Positions 1 through 12,900 of a stretch of DNA of 64,000 nucleotides are shown piece by piece. Source of the DNA: Gyrodactylus bullatarudis (Eukaryota > Platyhelminthes > Monogenea > Gyrodactylidea > Gyrodactylidae); NCBI GenBank assembly GCA_012064415.1, contig SSNU01000208.1, forward strand, positions 587,725 through 651,724, read 5' to 3'. Below the pieces are notes generated by a model. It was not told where the DNA came from. It searched no databases and saw nothing but the letters and a program-made list of their open reading frames with translations. The position numbers were made by a program, and so were the translations under genes. Each line of letters starts with the position of its first letter. Within the stretch, counting starts at the first letter, position 1.

Positions 1-1227
1 TGATAATCATGTCGTAGTTCTTTTGGATGAATTGACCACTCAGCCAAGCAGCGAATATCCAAAATGAATAGGTTAGTGTGACCGGTGTCAGAACACGTAA
101 ACGTTCATTTGTGAGTTGGGCGACAAGGATTCTAGCCATAATATGAGCTGATGTTGTACCCAGTGCGTACAAAATCCATCTTGGATTATTCTTTAGAATC
201 ATTTCACCACTAGAATGTGTAACATAGAACAGGGTTAACGAGGAGACTAATGAAATATCAACAAAAGGTGTAAAGTAGCGGAGAATGTCTGGTTTCTTCT
301 CTCGAGAGGCAATGATGCCACGAATTATGTAATAGGGCAATAATATCATCCAATACAATGCAACAATGTAGATGAAAGAATTCTTTACAAACATATCAAT
401 GTAGGTTGAATAGCCGAATATCGAGAGCAGCAACAAGGATGCACTAAGAGCCTGTTTAATGAAAAAAGAATCATTTTCTATTCTATAATTTATGGCTCAT
501 CTTGATTAAATTATTATCTGGCAATAATAAGGAAAAATCTTTTTTGAGGAAATAGAAAAAGAGTATGTTCTATCAAGTGTGATCTACAGGCATCACCATA
601 GAGATGTGTAATTTTAAGACTAACTTCACTAACTATCAAATTAAATACTCACAATTTGAAAAATGTCAAATAACCAGGGCAAAATAAGTGTCCCTGTGAG
701 ATATTTCTCCCAATGACAGACAATGAAGCCAATTGCAATTGTGATTTGACCAAGAATCCAGTCAACCGGCCGTAGACTATTTCCAAATACAGAAAGACAA
801 GAATTTGAAATGAAAAGAGTTGTCCACGCATCTATGCCATGATCGAAGAGTTCTCCAAGAGCACTTGATGATTTCGTTCGCCTAGCTTGTTTTCCATCGA
901 CACCATCAAAAGTATGAGAAAGAAAAACAAACAACGAAGCAAGAAATAAAACTATTGATGATATTTGGTTTTGCGAGGAAAAATCTGGATTTTTGTACCA
1001 TAATAGGAAGTAATGAAGCAGTGTAAAGATGAATCCGATTAATGTTATAACATTGGGGGCCAATTTTGATGGGAAAAACTAAAACATGAGATTATGCAAT
1101 TTTAACTTACTTGAACAGCCCAATTCCAAAAGGGATGAGTGACATACTTACCAAAAGGACTGTCATCTATGCATGAGTATTTGTAGTTACGCAAGGACTT
1201 TCTTCCCTCCTCTGATAGCAATACCAT
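1..1227 (-). CDS. EPT1: Ethanolaminephosphotransferase 1 (selenoprotein I family), 5' part of gene
   Basis: Transfers phosphoethanolamine from CDP-ethanolamine to a lipid acceptor in the Kennedy pathway; members are multi-pass membrane proteins of the ER/Golgi. Exons read on the minus strand: 1227-1111, 1078-653, and 451 to beyond position 1. The introns are 32 nt (1079-1110) and 201 nt (452-652), both phase 0. The start is the ATG at 1227 and the protein begins MVLLSEEGRKSLRNYKYS. The CDP-alcohol phosphotransferase signature is complete: DGVDGKQARR, then LGELFDHGID. The neighbouring sequences SHWEKY-like (CHWEKYLTG) and LPWLFD are those of EPT1, not of choline phosphotransferases, which carry DAIDGKQARR. 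Exon 3 encodes further hydrophobic segments. The C-terminus, where the family carries selenocysteine, lies outside the window. The start codon is 134 bp from that of the divergent RING gene. Confidence 0.93.
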
Positions 1228-1361
1228 AACAATTTATGGACTGGATTAAAAATAAGAAATTTTCAAATTCGAACCACAGCACTAAAACACTCAACCAGCT
1301 AACGGTTGTTATACTATGGTATAAATTCAAAAAAATTGAATTCAGAATTCTCTCATTTTCG
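1228..1361. promoter_or_regulatory. Shared promoter region between divergent EPT1 and RNF34-like genes
   Basis: Only 134 bp separate the two start codons, so both genes must take their promoters from this segment or from within each other's 5' ends. I see no clear TATA box in a suitable place. The open frame of the plus-strand gene extends upstream to an ATG at 1236, but using it would leave only 8 bp between the two start codons. Confidence 0.5.
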
Positions 1362-2764
1362 ATGGGGAATAAAGTTAATGGATTTGTTAACTCATCCAAC
1401 TGCGTCAGATGTAAATCTGACTCTTGTCCATATAAATGTCGCATATGCAATCAGCGCTTTTGTACAAAATGCTTTGGTTCAAATCCAAGGTCGAAAATTA
1501 ATACTTGCTTAAGATGTGCAATGTGCGGTATAAGAGAAGAACCACCGACCTACCAAGAATTGATGAAATTGAGTAATAAAGATTTACTTTGGATGCTTGA
1601 GTGTTCTAATTACAATATCTTTGGTCTCAAAGAAAAAGAGGAAATTGTCAAGGAAATTATAAAGCAATTTAATATTTATTATAATATTTCTGAAACAAAA
1701 AACGTAAGTTTCCTCTTACTTATACAATTTTACAACATTCATTTAAATTATATCTATATTATAGATTCTATAACAACTTGAATTGCTACCTCTATTTCTT
1801 AACCATTTATCTAAATTTTATAAATTTAATCTTTTTAACCTTAACAAATATAATTCATGAAAACGCATAATTAATGTATAGGATAGATTTCCCTACAAGT
1901 GTTTTGATTTTAGATTCTTGATCAAGTTGAACAATTGGCGAATCTTGTGAGCCTCCTTATAACTTAGACTAAACTTGTATTTAATAGTGCAAATCACGCA
2001 AAGAAAACAACTGTGTTGATGTAATTTAATTTTTTTAGATTTCCAATATGCCAATGAACAATCAGACAATTCCACAACCATCAGCCTCTTCTTCATTCCA
2101 ACAGCAATCAACTGAAAGTAATCCAGAGTTTCCCTCGCGTATTGATCCCCCTACGTATTCTGATCATATGCATAAACAAAATAGTTGGTTATTTAAATAT
2201 TATGTTTCTATAATAATTTAGTAGTGGTATCTGAACAAAATACTCCAAGAAATTCTTCCATAGACAGATGTAGTCTTGAGAAACCAGTGAGTTTTGAAAA
2301 TAGTTTTTATGAATCAATTATTCAGTCATGGGTGCCACCAAAAGATCAATTAGTCAGCCTCAATGATATTCCAGATGTAAATTCATGTGAACTATTGTCA
2401 AACAAACAATTACTTAGCTTATTATCAAAAAACTTTGTTCGTAAAGATTGTCTAGAACGCGAGGAGTTAGTGAATCAAGTAAAGAATCTATGGCAGTCAA
2501 ATGATGATAATAGAAAAAGAAGTAATTTATATTTTATAACCTTGCACAGAGGAATTACGGGATCAGATAACAGAGGATATCCGACGTGAAGACAAAGAAT
2601 TTCTCGATAAATTTGAGTGCAAAGTTTGTATGGACGCTGAAATTGATTGTGTGCTTCTTGAATGTGCTCATATGGTTATGTGTATTGATTGTGCTAAAAA
2701 AGTTGTTGAATGTCCAATTTGTGGAAAAAGTATCGTCAGAAGAGTTAGAGTTTTCAGAGCATAA
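1362..2764 (+). CDS. RNF34: RING E3 ubiquitin ligase of the RNF34/rififylin (CARP) family
   Basis: Four exons: 1362-1703, 2039-2183, 2222-2521, 2550-2764 (333 aa). The introns are 335, 38 and 28 nt. Domain order matches RNF34/RFFL. A FYVE-like zinc finger comes first (first cysteine pair at about residues 14 and 17, then [12 protein letters not shown]). A first SAP-like segment ([13 protein letters not shown]) and a second one ([10 protein letters not shown]) follow. A C-terminal C3HC4 RING runs from [16 protein letters not shown] to [12 protein letters not shown], ending in VFRA. The family ubiquitinates caspases and p53-pathway proteins and associates with membranes. I chose the ATG at 1362 because it gives MGNKVNG, which fits an N-myristoylation signal and would supply the membrane anchor; an in-frame ATG at 1236 is the alternative. 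The donor of intron 2 (GTTGGT) is weak. A poly(A) signal AATAAA lies at 3026. RFFL is an equally good name. Confidence 0.9.
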
Positions 2765-3207
2765 TGTGAACACAGATTAGAGAAAATGTATGTCATTCTA
2801 CAAGAAAATGTAGTACAAAACACCTCCAGAGAAAGAGATGCAGATTTTATGTTAACCAAAGATCTTTGTAATACGATTACATTTATTTTTTATTCAATTT
2901 ATCTCTGAAATATGTGTTAATTTCTTTTACAAAGTAGATTTAGATTCTATGCTTGATATAATATCTAGATAGACTAATATTTTATATGTTATATAATATA
3001 TAGGAAGCAAATATTAATAGATTTAAATAAACATTTTTTGGTATACTTTCATATGTCACAAAACAACTTGTCCCAGTCAAGTTGAGTCGACTAAGCATAA
3101 AAATTCAAAAAAATATCCTAGAGCTCTAACAAACAAAAGTAAGTTTATAATGAAAGAATATCCTAGGATTTGTTAGTATAATTTTGGCATTTCGATTGCA
3201 CGTTGTA

Positions 3208-6200
3208 ATGAACCTCGATGAGTTGATAACTAAAGTCAGTCTTTTGTTGGATCCATTCTGTCCAAATGAGGCCAGGATTGAAGCATTCAAAAAGACTGAG
3301 GAATACAAAACAGAGTTATTTAAATGGGAAGATTTAAGAATTTTGTGTTCGCCTTATCAAACTAGTACAACCATCATATTTGGTTTGCGTTGTTTTGAGT
3401 ATAAAATCAAGTGAATTTCTCTCTTTTTATCATATTCTAACATTTATTCTAATACCAAAATTTTTTATCAGACATTCCTGGTCCAAGTGTGATGTAAATG
3501 CCAAAAAAGAGATCAAGGACATTCTTTTTGATGTGCTCTCATTCTATCAGAGTCTAGTTAAGAACATGAATGAGGCCGCGGTAATTTGCTCGATACTCTC
3601 ACAAATTTGTGTCTTCCTCATCAAATGTGAATGGCCCCAGCAATGGCCAACAATGCTGGATGAACTCTTCAAACTTGGCACAATCGACATTCTACAGGCT
3701 AAAGTCATTGTCGCCATCTTTCAACGTCTTGTTGAGGATGTAATCGATTTCAAGGAACTTCCAATGGAGCGCAAAAAGACAATTACCTCAGCTATTCGAG
3801 AGAATTTGTGTCCAATAATTAATTATTTGATAAAAATTCTAGAGTCTTATAAAACCTCGAATAAATCCAAAGAGCTTGTCTCCCTCGCCAAAGATTCCCT
3901 CCTCCTAATATCAGAATTATTTCATTATTTTTCCGTGGAGCCCATTCTGAATTCAGACTCATTTCGCGTGATATTACAGACACTTGAATTCCTCAATGAT
4001 CTCAATGTTAGAACCGATGCCCTAGAATGCTTTTACATTCTCCTTTACCACAATAGTGATCTATGTCAGTTCAATATTACCGAGTCGAAACTACGGGATA
4101 AATCAAAGCCACACATTCTCAAGGATTTCTTTTTCAATTCAAAAGAAAACTTTTTCAATAATCTTCTTGTGCCATTTCAGTGAGTTTTCTATTATATCAC
4201 CCACTATTAGATATTTTAGAATTTTAAATTCATTGAGTTCTGATCAACTTCTTTCTTTATCCTATTTAGACAAGAACTTCACTCTTGTAAATATTCCATT
4301 GAAAAGAAAACTCTACTTGTTAAATACTCTGGTATCTTTGCGAGGTTGTGCATCTTATTAGTGGAACAGAAATCCCTGCTCAATGTCCAACCCCTCAGAT
4401 GTACCTGTAGTGACATTATGAATTTCAATCCATCCTGCCTCAACTGGACTAGTCACCTACTCTTGGCCATGACAGCTGTGTCATTATTCCCAATTCAACA
4501 AGTCTTTGTCGCCTCTATTGAATTTTGGACTGTCCTCTTGAAGCAAAACGACAAAGAATTGATCGATTACTTCTCCAATCTTGTCCCCAAGTTTTATGCA
4601 AATTGGAAGAGAAATATGTACAAAGTAAGTCTATTCTCATATCATTTTATCTAACATAAATATTTACACTCCTTTTCCCTTTCCTTCAGCATAGTTATAC
4701 ATCTGAAGACCAAAAGATTTGGAGTGAATCTGACGCTGAAAATGATAATTTAGCCCTCAAATGGTACAGTATGTCATCCACAGATTAAAAAATTTGAATT
4801 ATACAAATTTAATTTCTATAACCTAATCTTGCAGATCATCGTTTCAGTGTACAGCGAAAAGGCCTTGAAGTCTTGGCCGTCCTCTATCCTGAAAAGATGA
4901 TGGAAAATGTTATTAACCATATCAAGGAGATTATTTCCCTAGATAACATTGACTTTCAACCTCATGGTAACCATTCTACTCATTCTTCATTTAATATTTA
5001 TAATGATTATTCCATTTAGACTTTATCAAACCTGGTTATCCATATCTATCCGAGAATAATGTCATTCTCAATGAACTAGAATGTGTACACAACCTATTCC
5101 CGGGTGTCCTCAATGCTGTTTTCTCCCTACAAGACAAGCTCACACTTAATGATACAAATAGCAAAAGTTTCACCCTCAAAAACGGTTCTAGCGAGGCCAA
5201 ATTCTCCAGCGAAGTCTCCTTCAATTCTAGGGCCATTGTCTTTTCTAAGTGTGAACATGAACTCGCGAGTTGTCTCAATCAGGCCATCATGTTTACAAAG
5301 AAGAACGCTTCTGGCATGCTTCAGGATCCAAGAATACGCCAGTATATTTTAACCTGTTTAATTAGCATGTTGGAGTATTGTGGCCAGCAATATGACAAAG
5401 AGTTCCTCATACCCCTCCTTGAAGAGATCTTTATTTCCTTAACTCACAAAGCTGAAGCATTCCCATCAAAACAAACCCTCAATATTGAATTAGATACTAA
5501 AGATCCCCTGGTTGCTAAACTCATTGAGCGCGGAAAGAAGCCGAGATGCATTCTTGACCTACAGGTGAAAGCTGCCTCATCTTTACTTAATTTTGTCAAA
5601 AATTATCCCTCTCGAGTTTTGGTAAGTTTATCATAATTTATTCCTGACATCGATCTATTTTCTTCTTTTCTCTGATTGTTCTAACAGAAGAACTAATATC
5701 CTTTTTAATAAATTATGACTCATTCAGCTATAGTATTCCATTGAAAAAATGTGGAGATTTATAATTAGAAAATATAATGAACGTTTTTTGAAGCATGAGA
5801 CATTATTTGCTACCTAATAATAATAACAAATCTCTTGTTCCTATCAAGAATTACTATGATCCTCTATCTGTGGAAATCACCAAATTCTGGAGTGATGACC
5901 AGGTTGGAATTCTACCCAAATGCATCCTCCTCGAGGTTATGATCAACCTGTGGTAAGCTACATTCTATCCCTTTCTCTTTTCATCCCTACTAATCCAGTT
6001 CTGATCTAGTCTAAGGAAGAATGAAGATTCCAACACCAAACTCATGACACTAAAGAATATCTTCAACTCTGTCCTTAATAACTGGTTCGATTCGAGTGCT
6101 CAACCCTACTTTGGAGATATATCCACATCGGCGGAATTGATCCATAGATTTGGATTACATTTATCTGTGAAAATTGACAAATCCAATCTTGGCGATCACA

Positions 6201-9200
6201 TGAAATGCATGGAGTTTCGGACCAAGTTCAACCAAAGTGTCGAGACCCTCCTGGCTGTTGCTCGCCAACTAGACATTTCCGATAAGGAACAGGTCAGTTT
6301 ATTCTCTCTCTCTCTCTCTTCCTCATCTTCAATATTCATTCATAAAAATCCTCTTCTCTTTTCACAACAGAAAAACTCAATTGCCTCTGTACTCATGGAA
6401 CCATTCCTGTTGCCTTTAATCAAAGTTATCAAGTAGGCAATTCTACCTTATTCTAATGCGTTTTTTATGGATATTTTACTTCCTACTCCCTCTATTATTC
6501 AGGTGTCTTAATGAAATTCATGATCCAGTTAACGATAGCAACATCCACCAGAGTCTCAAGGCAATCTTTGAAGTTTCCAAGTACACCAAATGCATGATTA
6601 TGGGCATTTCACCGTGTGAAAATTCCGATTCTGATGATGAACATGAGGTAAGAAACCTTTCCACTTATCATACATTAAAATATGTAACCCAATCTTCCTG
6701 TTCTAGGATAACTCTCCCTTTCATTGTCGTGGCCTTGATCCAGTAAACATACCCCGGTTACGTGGATACCTATCCAATATACACGAAAAGATTCTATTAA
6801 TCTTTGCTCATGTCTTGTCCTGTTTATCGAATAAATTCTACGAACTACCTCTCGATCATATCCAAGCCATACTCCAGACAGGTTGCCTGGCCAGCTTCAA
6901 CCACCTTCCACTCCATCGTCTTAACTTTGTCCTGAGTAATTTCAACACCTAACCATTCAATTTATTAATAATCATCTCAACCATTTTTTTCAGGAAAATG
7001 TTTACAAGTTTTTGTACAAAACTGTCCTGCTCACAAGATTAACGATGTCCTTATACCAGTTCTTCCACCCCTCATTGATGCTTGCCTAGAGGTAACTATT
7101 TTAAATATATTATTGTGTCTACTTTAAAGTAATTATTTATATTATTATTTTAAAAGTATACCGACAGTATTTGGAAAACCATTGAAGATGTATCAGGGTA
7201 CGTTTCTTTTACACCATTTATCATCATTTTCTTTTCTTATTGAATTTTCCTAATCTAGAAATAAAACTGATCATGATTATCTCTCTGACGAGGTCTTTAA
7301 GGAACACTTGGTCCGCATTCTCGGCCGCACCGTCATGGGTTTCATCCGCTTCTCATATGAACTATATGATCCAATCAATAACGACCAGACAAGTAATAAT
7401 AATCTAGACTATGACGATGAAAACTCCAAAGACAACACCTCCACCAAGAATCCAGTTAGCCAAAAGGGTGGTGATTTGTATAGTCCCTTCTTGGAACAAT
7501 GGAGTCGACAAAAGGACTCCAATAATCAGGTTTTATTCTACAAAGTTTTGTCTGAATCCCTTGGCAAAGCCCTGGCATGGTCTGATGGCCAAACTACTCA
7601 CAAAGTCATGAACTCTATTAAACAGACACTCAACTGTGTAAGTGTTTCTGACTAAAAATTCAACCTTGAGAGTACAATAAGAGTTCTCTTCAACTATGAT
7701 ATTTATTTTTACATAAATATCTTTTCTTTTAAAATCATACATTTTCGATTTTGATCTGGTATACAAAATCTCGATTTTTGAATAGTTTTTGCAAAATTTT
7801 GATTTAAAATAGGGTCTATAGTAAAAATTGAGTCTTTTTTCACATGTCGGAAGAAAGTCCTAGGAAATTAGTTAAATTTTGATGATTTTAGGGAAAATGG
7901 GATATTTTTATATCAGAAAAATTTTCATTTTGATTTTCAATAATGTGTTTTTCATAGTTAAAACATCAATGTTTGATAGAACATCATTCGGGGAAAAATA
8001 TATAATTACCCTAACATTCATATTTGAATTATTTGACTCTACTGCTGATAATATTGCCCAATAAAACTATCAAGGGTAAATGACACAAGCCTTGTCTGTC
8101 ACATTGACAACTTTTTCTATTCCCTTTTATTATGGGATAGCATTTGTGACTAAATAAATAATGCGACAATATTCCACCATTTATCTCAGTCGTAGAGTAT
8201 TTATTTCTTTTGCAAATTTCAAATGTTTCTCAATTATCCTTGAAATCTTCATGTTCTCAAATTACTCTTTTTTTTAACGTACTTAATTTTTGTTAAGAAC
8301 TTTGTAATAGGTTGTCAATTTCAGTTTCCATAAATTAATAACTTGCGAAACAGAATATTTGTAAGTACTCTAACTGAAAATTCCCTCCGCCTACTCTAAT
8401 ATTATTAATTAGAACATCTGAACATATGTTTCTTTGGGACTGAGATGAATATCCTACCTCTAATTTCATTATCATAATGAATTCCTTATATCGACACCAA
8501 CTCTCTCTACATCTCTGATGAATGAATTCTCACTTAATAAATAATTGTAGCCACTATGATCCACCACTTGACTGGACTAATCAGATGAGAATTTTTGTTT
8601 TGTTTCCTTTGATTCTACAATTCCCTCTTGTAGCCTTTAATTTGAGTGTCGAATATTCTATATAATTACATGTAAAGTAATTCTACCAAGATTAATTGAT
8701 CAACAAGTCAAATTCAAATCTACCTTTAAGAATAAGCCCAATCGATATTCATTCGGAATATTTTTAAACTCTTGTTTATTTCTTAAAAAATTCAGTAAAT
8801 TTTTAAAAACAACAAACACATCACCATATTTCATCATGTCAATACAAAAATTTTCACACCTATATCTATACAGATGGACAAAATATCAACCAGCAATGAT
8901 GCCAACTTTCGCGTTGGTGAAACAAGTCGTATGCCAGTTGTCTACTCAAAAAATCTTATTTCAAATATTCTCGTCGCCTTACAAACCAATTGTCACATGT
9001 CCGAGGTTCATTTCTTCACTTCAATCGCCTCCATTTTGCTACAGGTTAGTTTCTCAATCCATTTATAGCTCACAAGACTTTCCTTAGATATAATATTCAC
9101 TTGGCTACTCGGTTATGGATGAATAATTCTTAATATTATCCCTATTGTCTTTCTTGGTCACTAGATAGAAGTAACGATAGCCTAGTTTAAAAGATCCATT

Positions 9201-9909
9201 CAAACTAGATTATTTCTTTTCAAAGTTAAGATCAAGCATATCTATTAAAACTCGATCCCATATAAAATCAAAGAGATTGTCGTATATCGAGTTGTGGAAA
9301 TAAATCAAAGAAATTATTTTATTTAAATTAACTAAGCAAGATTTAAGCATGTTGAAAGTTCTCTTATGGCCCAGTTCCCATTTAAAATACACATCTAGTA
9401 ATCCACTGAAAATCCAAACAATATGAGTGATTGATTAATTGCCAAATTTGTTTGAATTCATTTTAGTTTTGAAGAATAAAATCCCTAGGCTATAGAAGAT
9501 AGGCTTAGAGAAAACTGAATAGAAAATCAAAATAAAAACTTAATTTTAGATTTACAATTTGACCTCAAAAACCGAGTCCGAAGTTCACCTGAGACCATTG
9601 ATCCTAAGTAGTGTATACACAGTCCTCCCCGATCAAACTCAACGTGATGCCATCCTAGAAAGATTGCTCAGCTTCGAGAACCAGGTGTACAATAAACCAA
9701 ATGAAACGAATCGTATACGTGTTGAAGTCCTCAAAAAGGTTATAAGCTGTCTAGTCGGGACTCCGTTATGCGAACAATTCAAAGAGAAAATCAACATTCC
9801 CATCTTGCCAAAGGTATTCAAGGAGACCTCTGCTCAAAATAATACCAACTCCCTCAAATCAATACCCATCAATGATCTTACTTGTATTTCTGATCTCTTT
9901 GGCAATTGA
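3208..9909 (+). CDS. XPO5: Exportin-5 (pre-miRNA nuclear export receptor)
   Basis: A karyopherin that carries pre-miRNA hairpins and some proteins out of the nucleus with RanGTP. Sixteen exons: 3208-3410, 3472-4179, 4270-4624, 4690-4768, 4835-4966, 5020-5621, 5849-5952, 6010-6292, 6371-6432, 6503-6647, 6707-6935, 6994-7091, 7157-7197, 7259-7637, 8874-9044, 9550-9909. All junctions keep frame and give 1316 aa, slightly longer than vertebrate XPO5 (about 1200). Recognition rests on both ends. Near the N-terminus, EWPQQWPTMLDEL matches the family's REWPQHWPDMLIEL, followed by LVEDVIDFKELP. At the C-terminus, ISCLVGTPLCEQFKEK and ILPKVFKET match the family's final helices. Most introns are 53-90 nt, except 227 nt after exon 6, 1236 nt after exon 14 and 505 nt after exon 15. 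Its presence implies a canonical miRNA export route in this animal. Confidence 0.93.
7737..7840. repeat. Dispersed repeat in XPO5 intron 14, second copy near 11555-11735
   Basis: The stretch containing TGAATAGTTTTTGCAA and TATAGTAAAAATTGAGTC recurs in the same order and orientation at 11555-11735. I see no coding potential or terminal repeats; it is probably a fragment of a transposable element. Confidence 0.5.
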
Positions 9910-12900
9910 CTCCATTATTTTTTTCCCCTTGAGATTTTAATTTTTTGTGTAAAGACAAACCACCAACCCCTACGTCTACTTCATTTATTTATGTCACGTG
10001 TGTGTCCTCAACTCTGACCACTCTTTACTTGCTCTATTTTACAACCTGCAGGAATCCACATTCATTGTACTATCATAATCTCACTGAGATACATGTATTC
10101 TTTACTAAATGACATGTATACTGTATTTATTTATGGGAGATATTAATGAAAAACCAAATTTAATATCCCTAATGATTGTCTCTGCGTGTCTCTTCATTTA
10201 TTTACTCTAATTCTAATTTGTAAAAATAAGATCAAATTGTCTCTATCTATTATTAAAACGAGATAAATACGTACAATTAAGAAATGTAGTTGGATGAATA
10301 AAATAACCTTCGTTTTGTTTATGTTTATAATGACTAAACCTGTATCTTCTTCCCTTTACACAGGTATTCTCACATCTGGAATGTTTTATTTTTTTATTAG
10401 CTCACTAAACTCTGATAGGATCAGATTTTGCATAGTTTTTTAGCCCTTTAGACCATTTCTATCACATTCAAATAACTCATCATCATTATTCATAAAAGCT
10501 TTAGACTCTCTTTCTTACCACTCATTCATATCAAGCAACCATGCCCTAGATATGCTATTGCCTTGATAGATTCGTAATCAAAGTATCTACAAACTGGGGG
10601 AAAAAGAATTCTTAATGAGTTTAAGCTATTTCTCATGCCATTTCTACAGAAGAGAAGGAAGCGGATTCCCTCAGCGAATGAAGTGTCTCGTAAGAAGATT
10701 AAATCTTTTTTTACTCTGAATATTCTATTGAATACTCCTTGAATTTTTACTCTTGAATAAGAAAACTCAATGACTTTTCTGGATCTTTCTACAATACAAA
10801 TTGAGACAATTGAAACAAACAGAAATTAGAGGAAAACTTTAGGAAGAAGTAGTTTCCATTGCTACTTGAAGAGAAATTACTCCCCAATTATTCATCCTCA
10901 TGTCAAAATGATCTATCATAACAATTACTCCATCTCCCTCCTTTACTAGCCTTCCACTACCAATCGTAATGAAGGCTTTAGATCAATTTCATTTCGAATT
11001 CTCTACTCTGGACACATCCTCTAATTGTTGTCTTTTACCATCCATCAATATTGAGCATACATGTTTCTTCTATTTTATTCAATTTTGTTAAATTCAAGGT
11101 CTGATCTCATATTTTTTGATTCGTTAAGCATCATGGTTCGACAAGAAAAACCAGGGTATTAAAGTTCTTTGTGAGTAGATGATATTTTGCACGAACGAAT
11201 TTTGTTTTGCTTCCTAGAAGCTTCATATTAACTAGCCTTAGTAAACTCTGAAGACATGTTATTCAAATCTCACTAGATGGGAATTGTCTTTTCCCACCTA
11301 CATTAGATGTTAAAAATCTGACAAGCTGGTGTCAATTCCATAAGAGAGTCAAATAGCATTCAAGTAATGGTTGCAGATGTAGACGTGTTTCGTAACTGAC
11401 GAGTCTATGGACATTTCAATAGCCTTTGTTCACAGTTTACTTGTAGGTCTTATATTCTCAACAGTGAGGCATATAAATTAGAGTAGGCAAAATTTTTTTC
11501 CAGCCTTAATTTTATTCTAAAGATTATCGATGATTGACCTTTTTTCCTATAAAACCATACGTTTTCGAGTTGTTTTCTAATGAACAAAATCTCGTTTGAA
11601 AAAGACAATTTTTGAACACGCGCTAAGATTTTTCAATGAATTTTACTACGAGAAAGGACAAAATCAAGATTTTGAATAGTTTTTGCAACATTTTGAAAAT
11701 TGAGCTTATAGTAAAAATTGAGTCTTTTTCAAATTTTGTATTATCCTAATATTTTACTAATTTTTTCAAATAAAAAAATCTTATCTATTGTTTTATAGAA
11801 AATCCTTGGTCTTGCTCTACTTCTAGTCCTAAAGATAAACTGTATTCTAATTCAGTTTGATAAAAGATAGCCTACAATTTGAAAATTCTCCCGTGATATA
11901 TTTTGGAATTTTTGTCGTTATCCAATTACCAAATCTGAATGTGTGTTTGGATTATTACGATAAATGTAACTATCTCTGCATGAAAGCTGTCCCCCCCAAC
12001 CCAATACGTAAATCGGTACTCTGGGGAACTGAATGATCTTCATTAAATAATTTGAACAACTCAGCTTCTCTATAAATGATCACTGGTTAACTAGGCTAGT
12101 TAGTTGAATTTTTCTTTTCAAATCCCTATGACATTTGATTCAGAAATGTCTGATTAATTTCCTGTTTTTCTAGACACTATCTTGATGATTCTATCCAATA
12201 CTGAGACAGCCTTGGGTGGATTCTATTTTTACACTGAGAAAAGTGTATGAATTGCTTTTATTTTAAAAATAAACTCTCTCCGTTTAACCCTTAAAGTTCT
12301 GGAGAACTTTCCTTCAATATGAAATTGGGAATCTATGATTTTTGACAAGAAATACCATTTTTTCATCAAGATCAAAATGAAGAAAATTTTTTTGATTTCT
12401 TTCGTTAGAAAGAAAATCTGTTTTAAATAAGAAATAAAAATGTTTTTAAAATATTGCACATGAGCCAATTGAATCAGTTTTATGAAAAAATTTATCATGT
12501 AAATCTCGAAAATTTAAATCAATAATCATTCTGGAGATTTAGTCAAGATCCGGATATAATATTGAGTAATAGAATAGTCTATTCGAATATGATTCAATAT
12601 GGTCTTTATAGAGTGAAGATTATCACAGTTCATCCTGTCATATTCATATTAAAAGCTGAAAGTAGGAACTGTTTATCATAAGCAACTCTTCTTAACCCTT
12701 GCCCTGGACATGGGGTCTCGGCGGATCCCATTTGTATTGATTTTCCTATGAAATTTTTTTCATAACTCGCATTCCAAAAACAGGCTATCTTTGTAGCTAT
12801 AGCAGATAGAGTTCAGGCGGTTGTATATTTGAATTCTAGAGGTATGATTCCACGATAAAAGTTATCTTATTTTTTATCTATGACCCTGGGAAGTAGGTTT

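Noticed and set aside
1236..1361. Upstream extension of the RNF34-like protein from the ATG at 1236
   Set aside because: It would add a hydrophobic, low-similarity segment and leave only 8 bp to the divergent EPT1 start codon; the start at 1362 gives a myristoylation signal.
5036..5278. 80-aa minus-strand open frame
   Set aside because: Antisense shadow of XPO5 exon 6.
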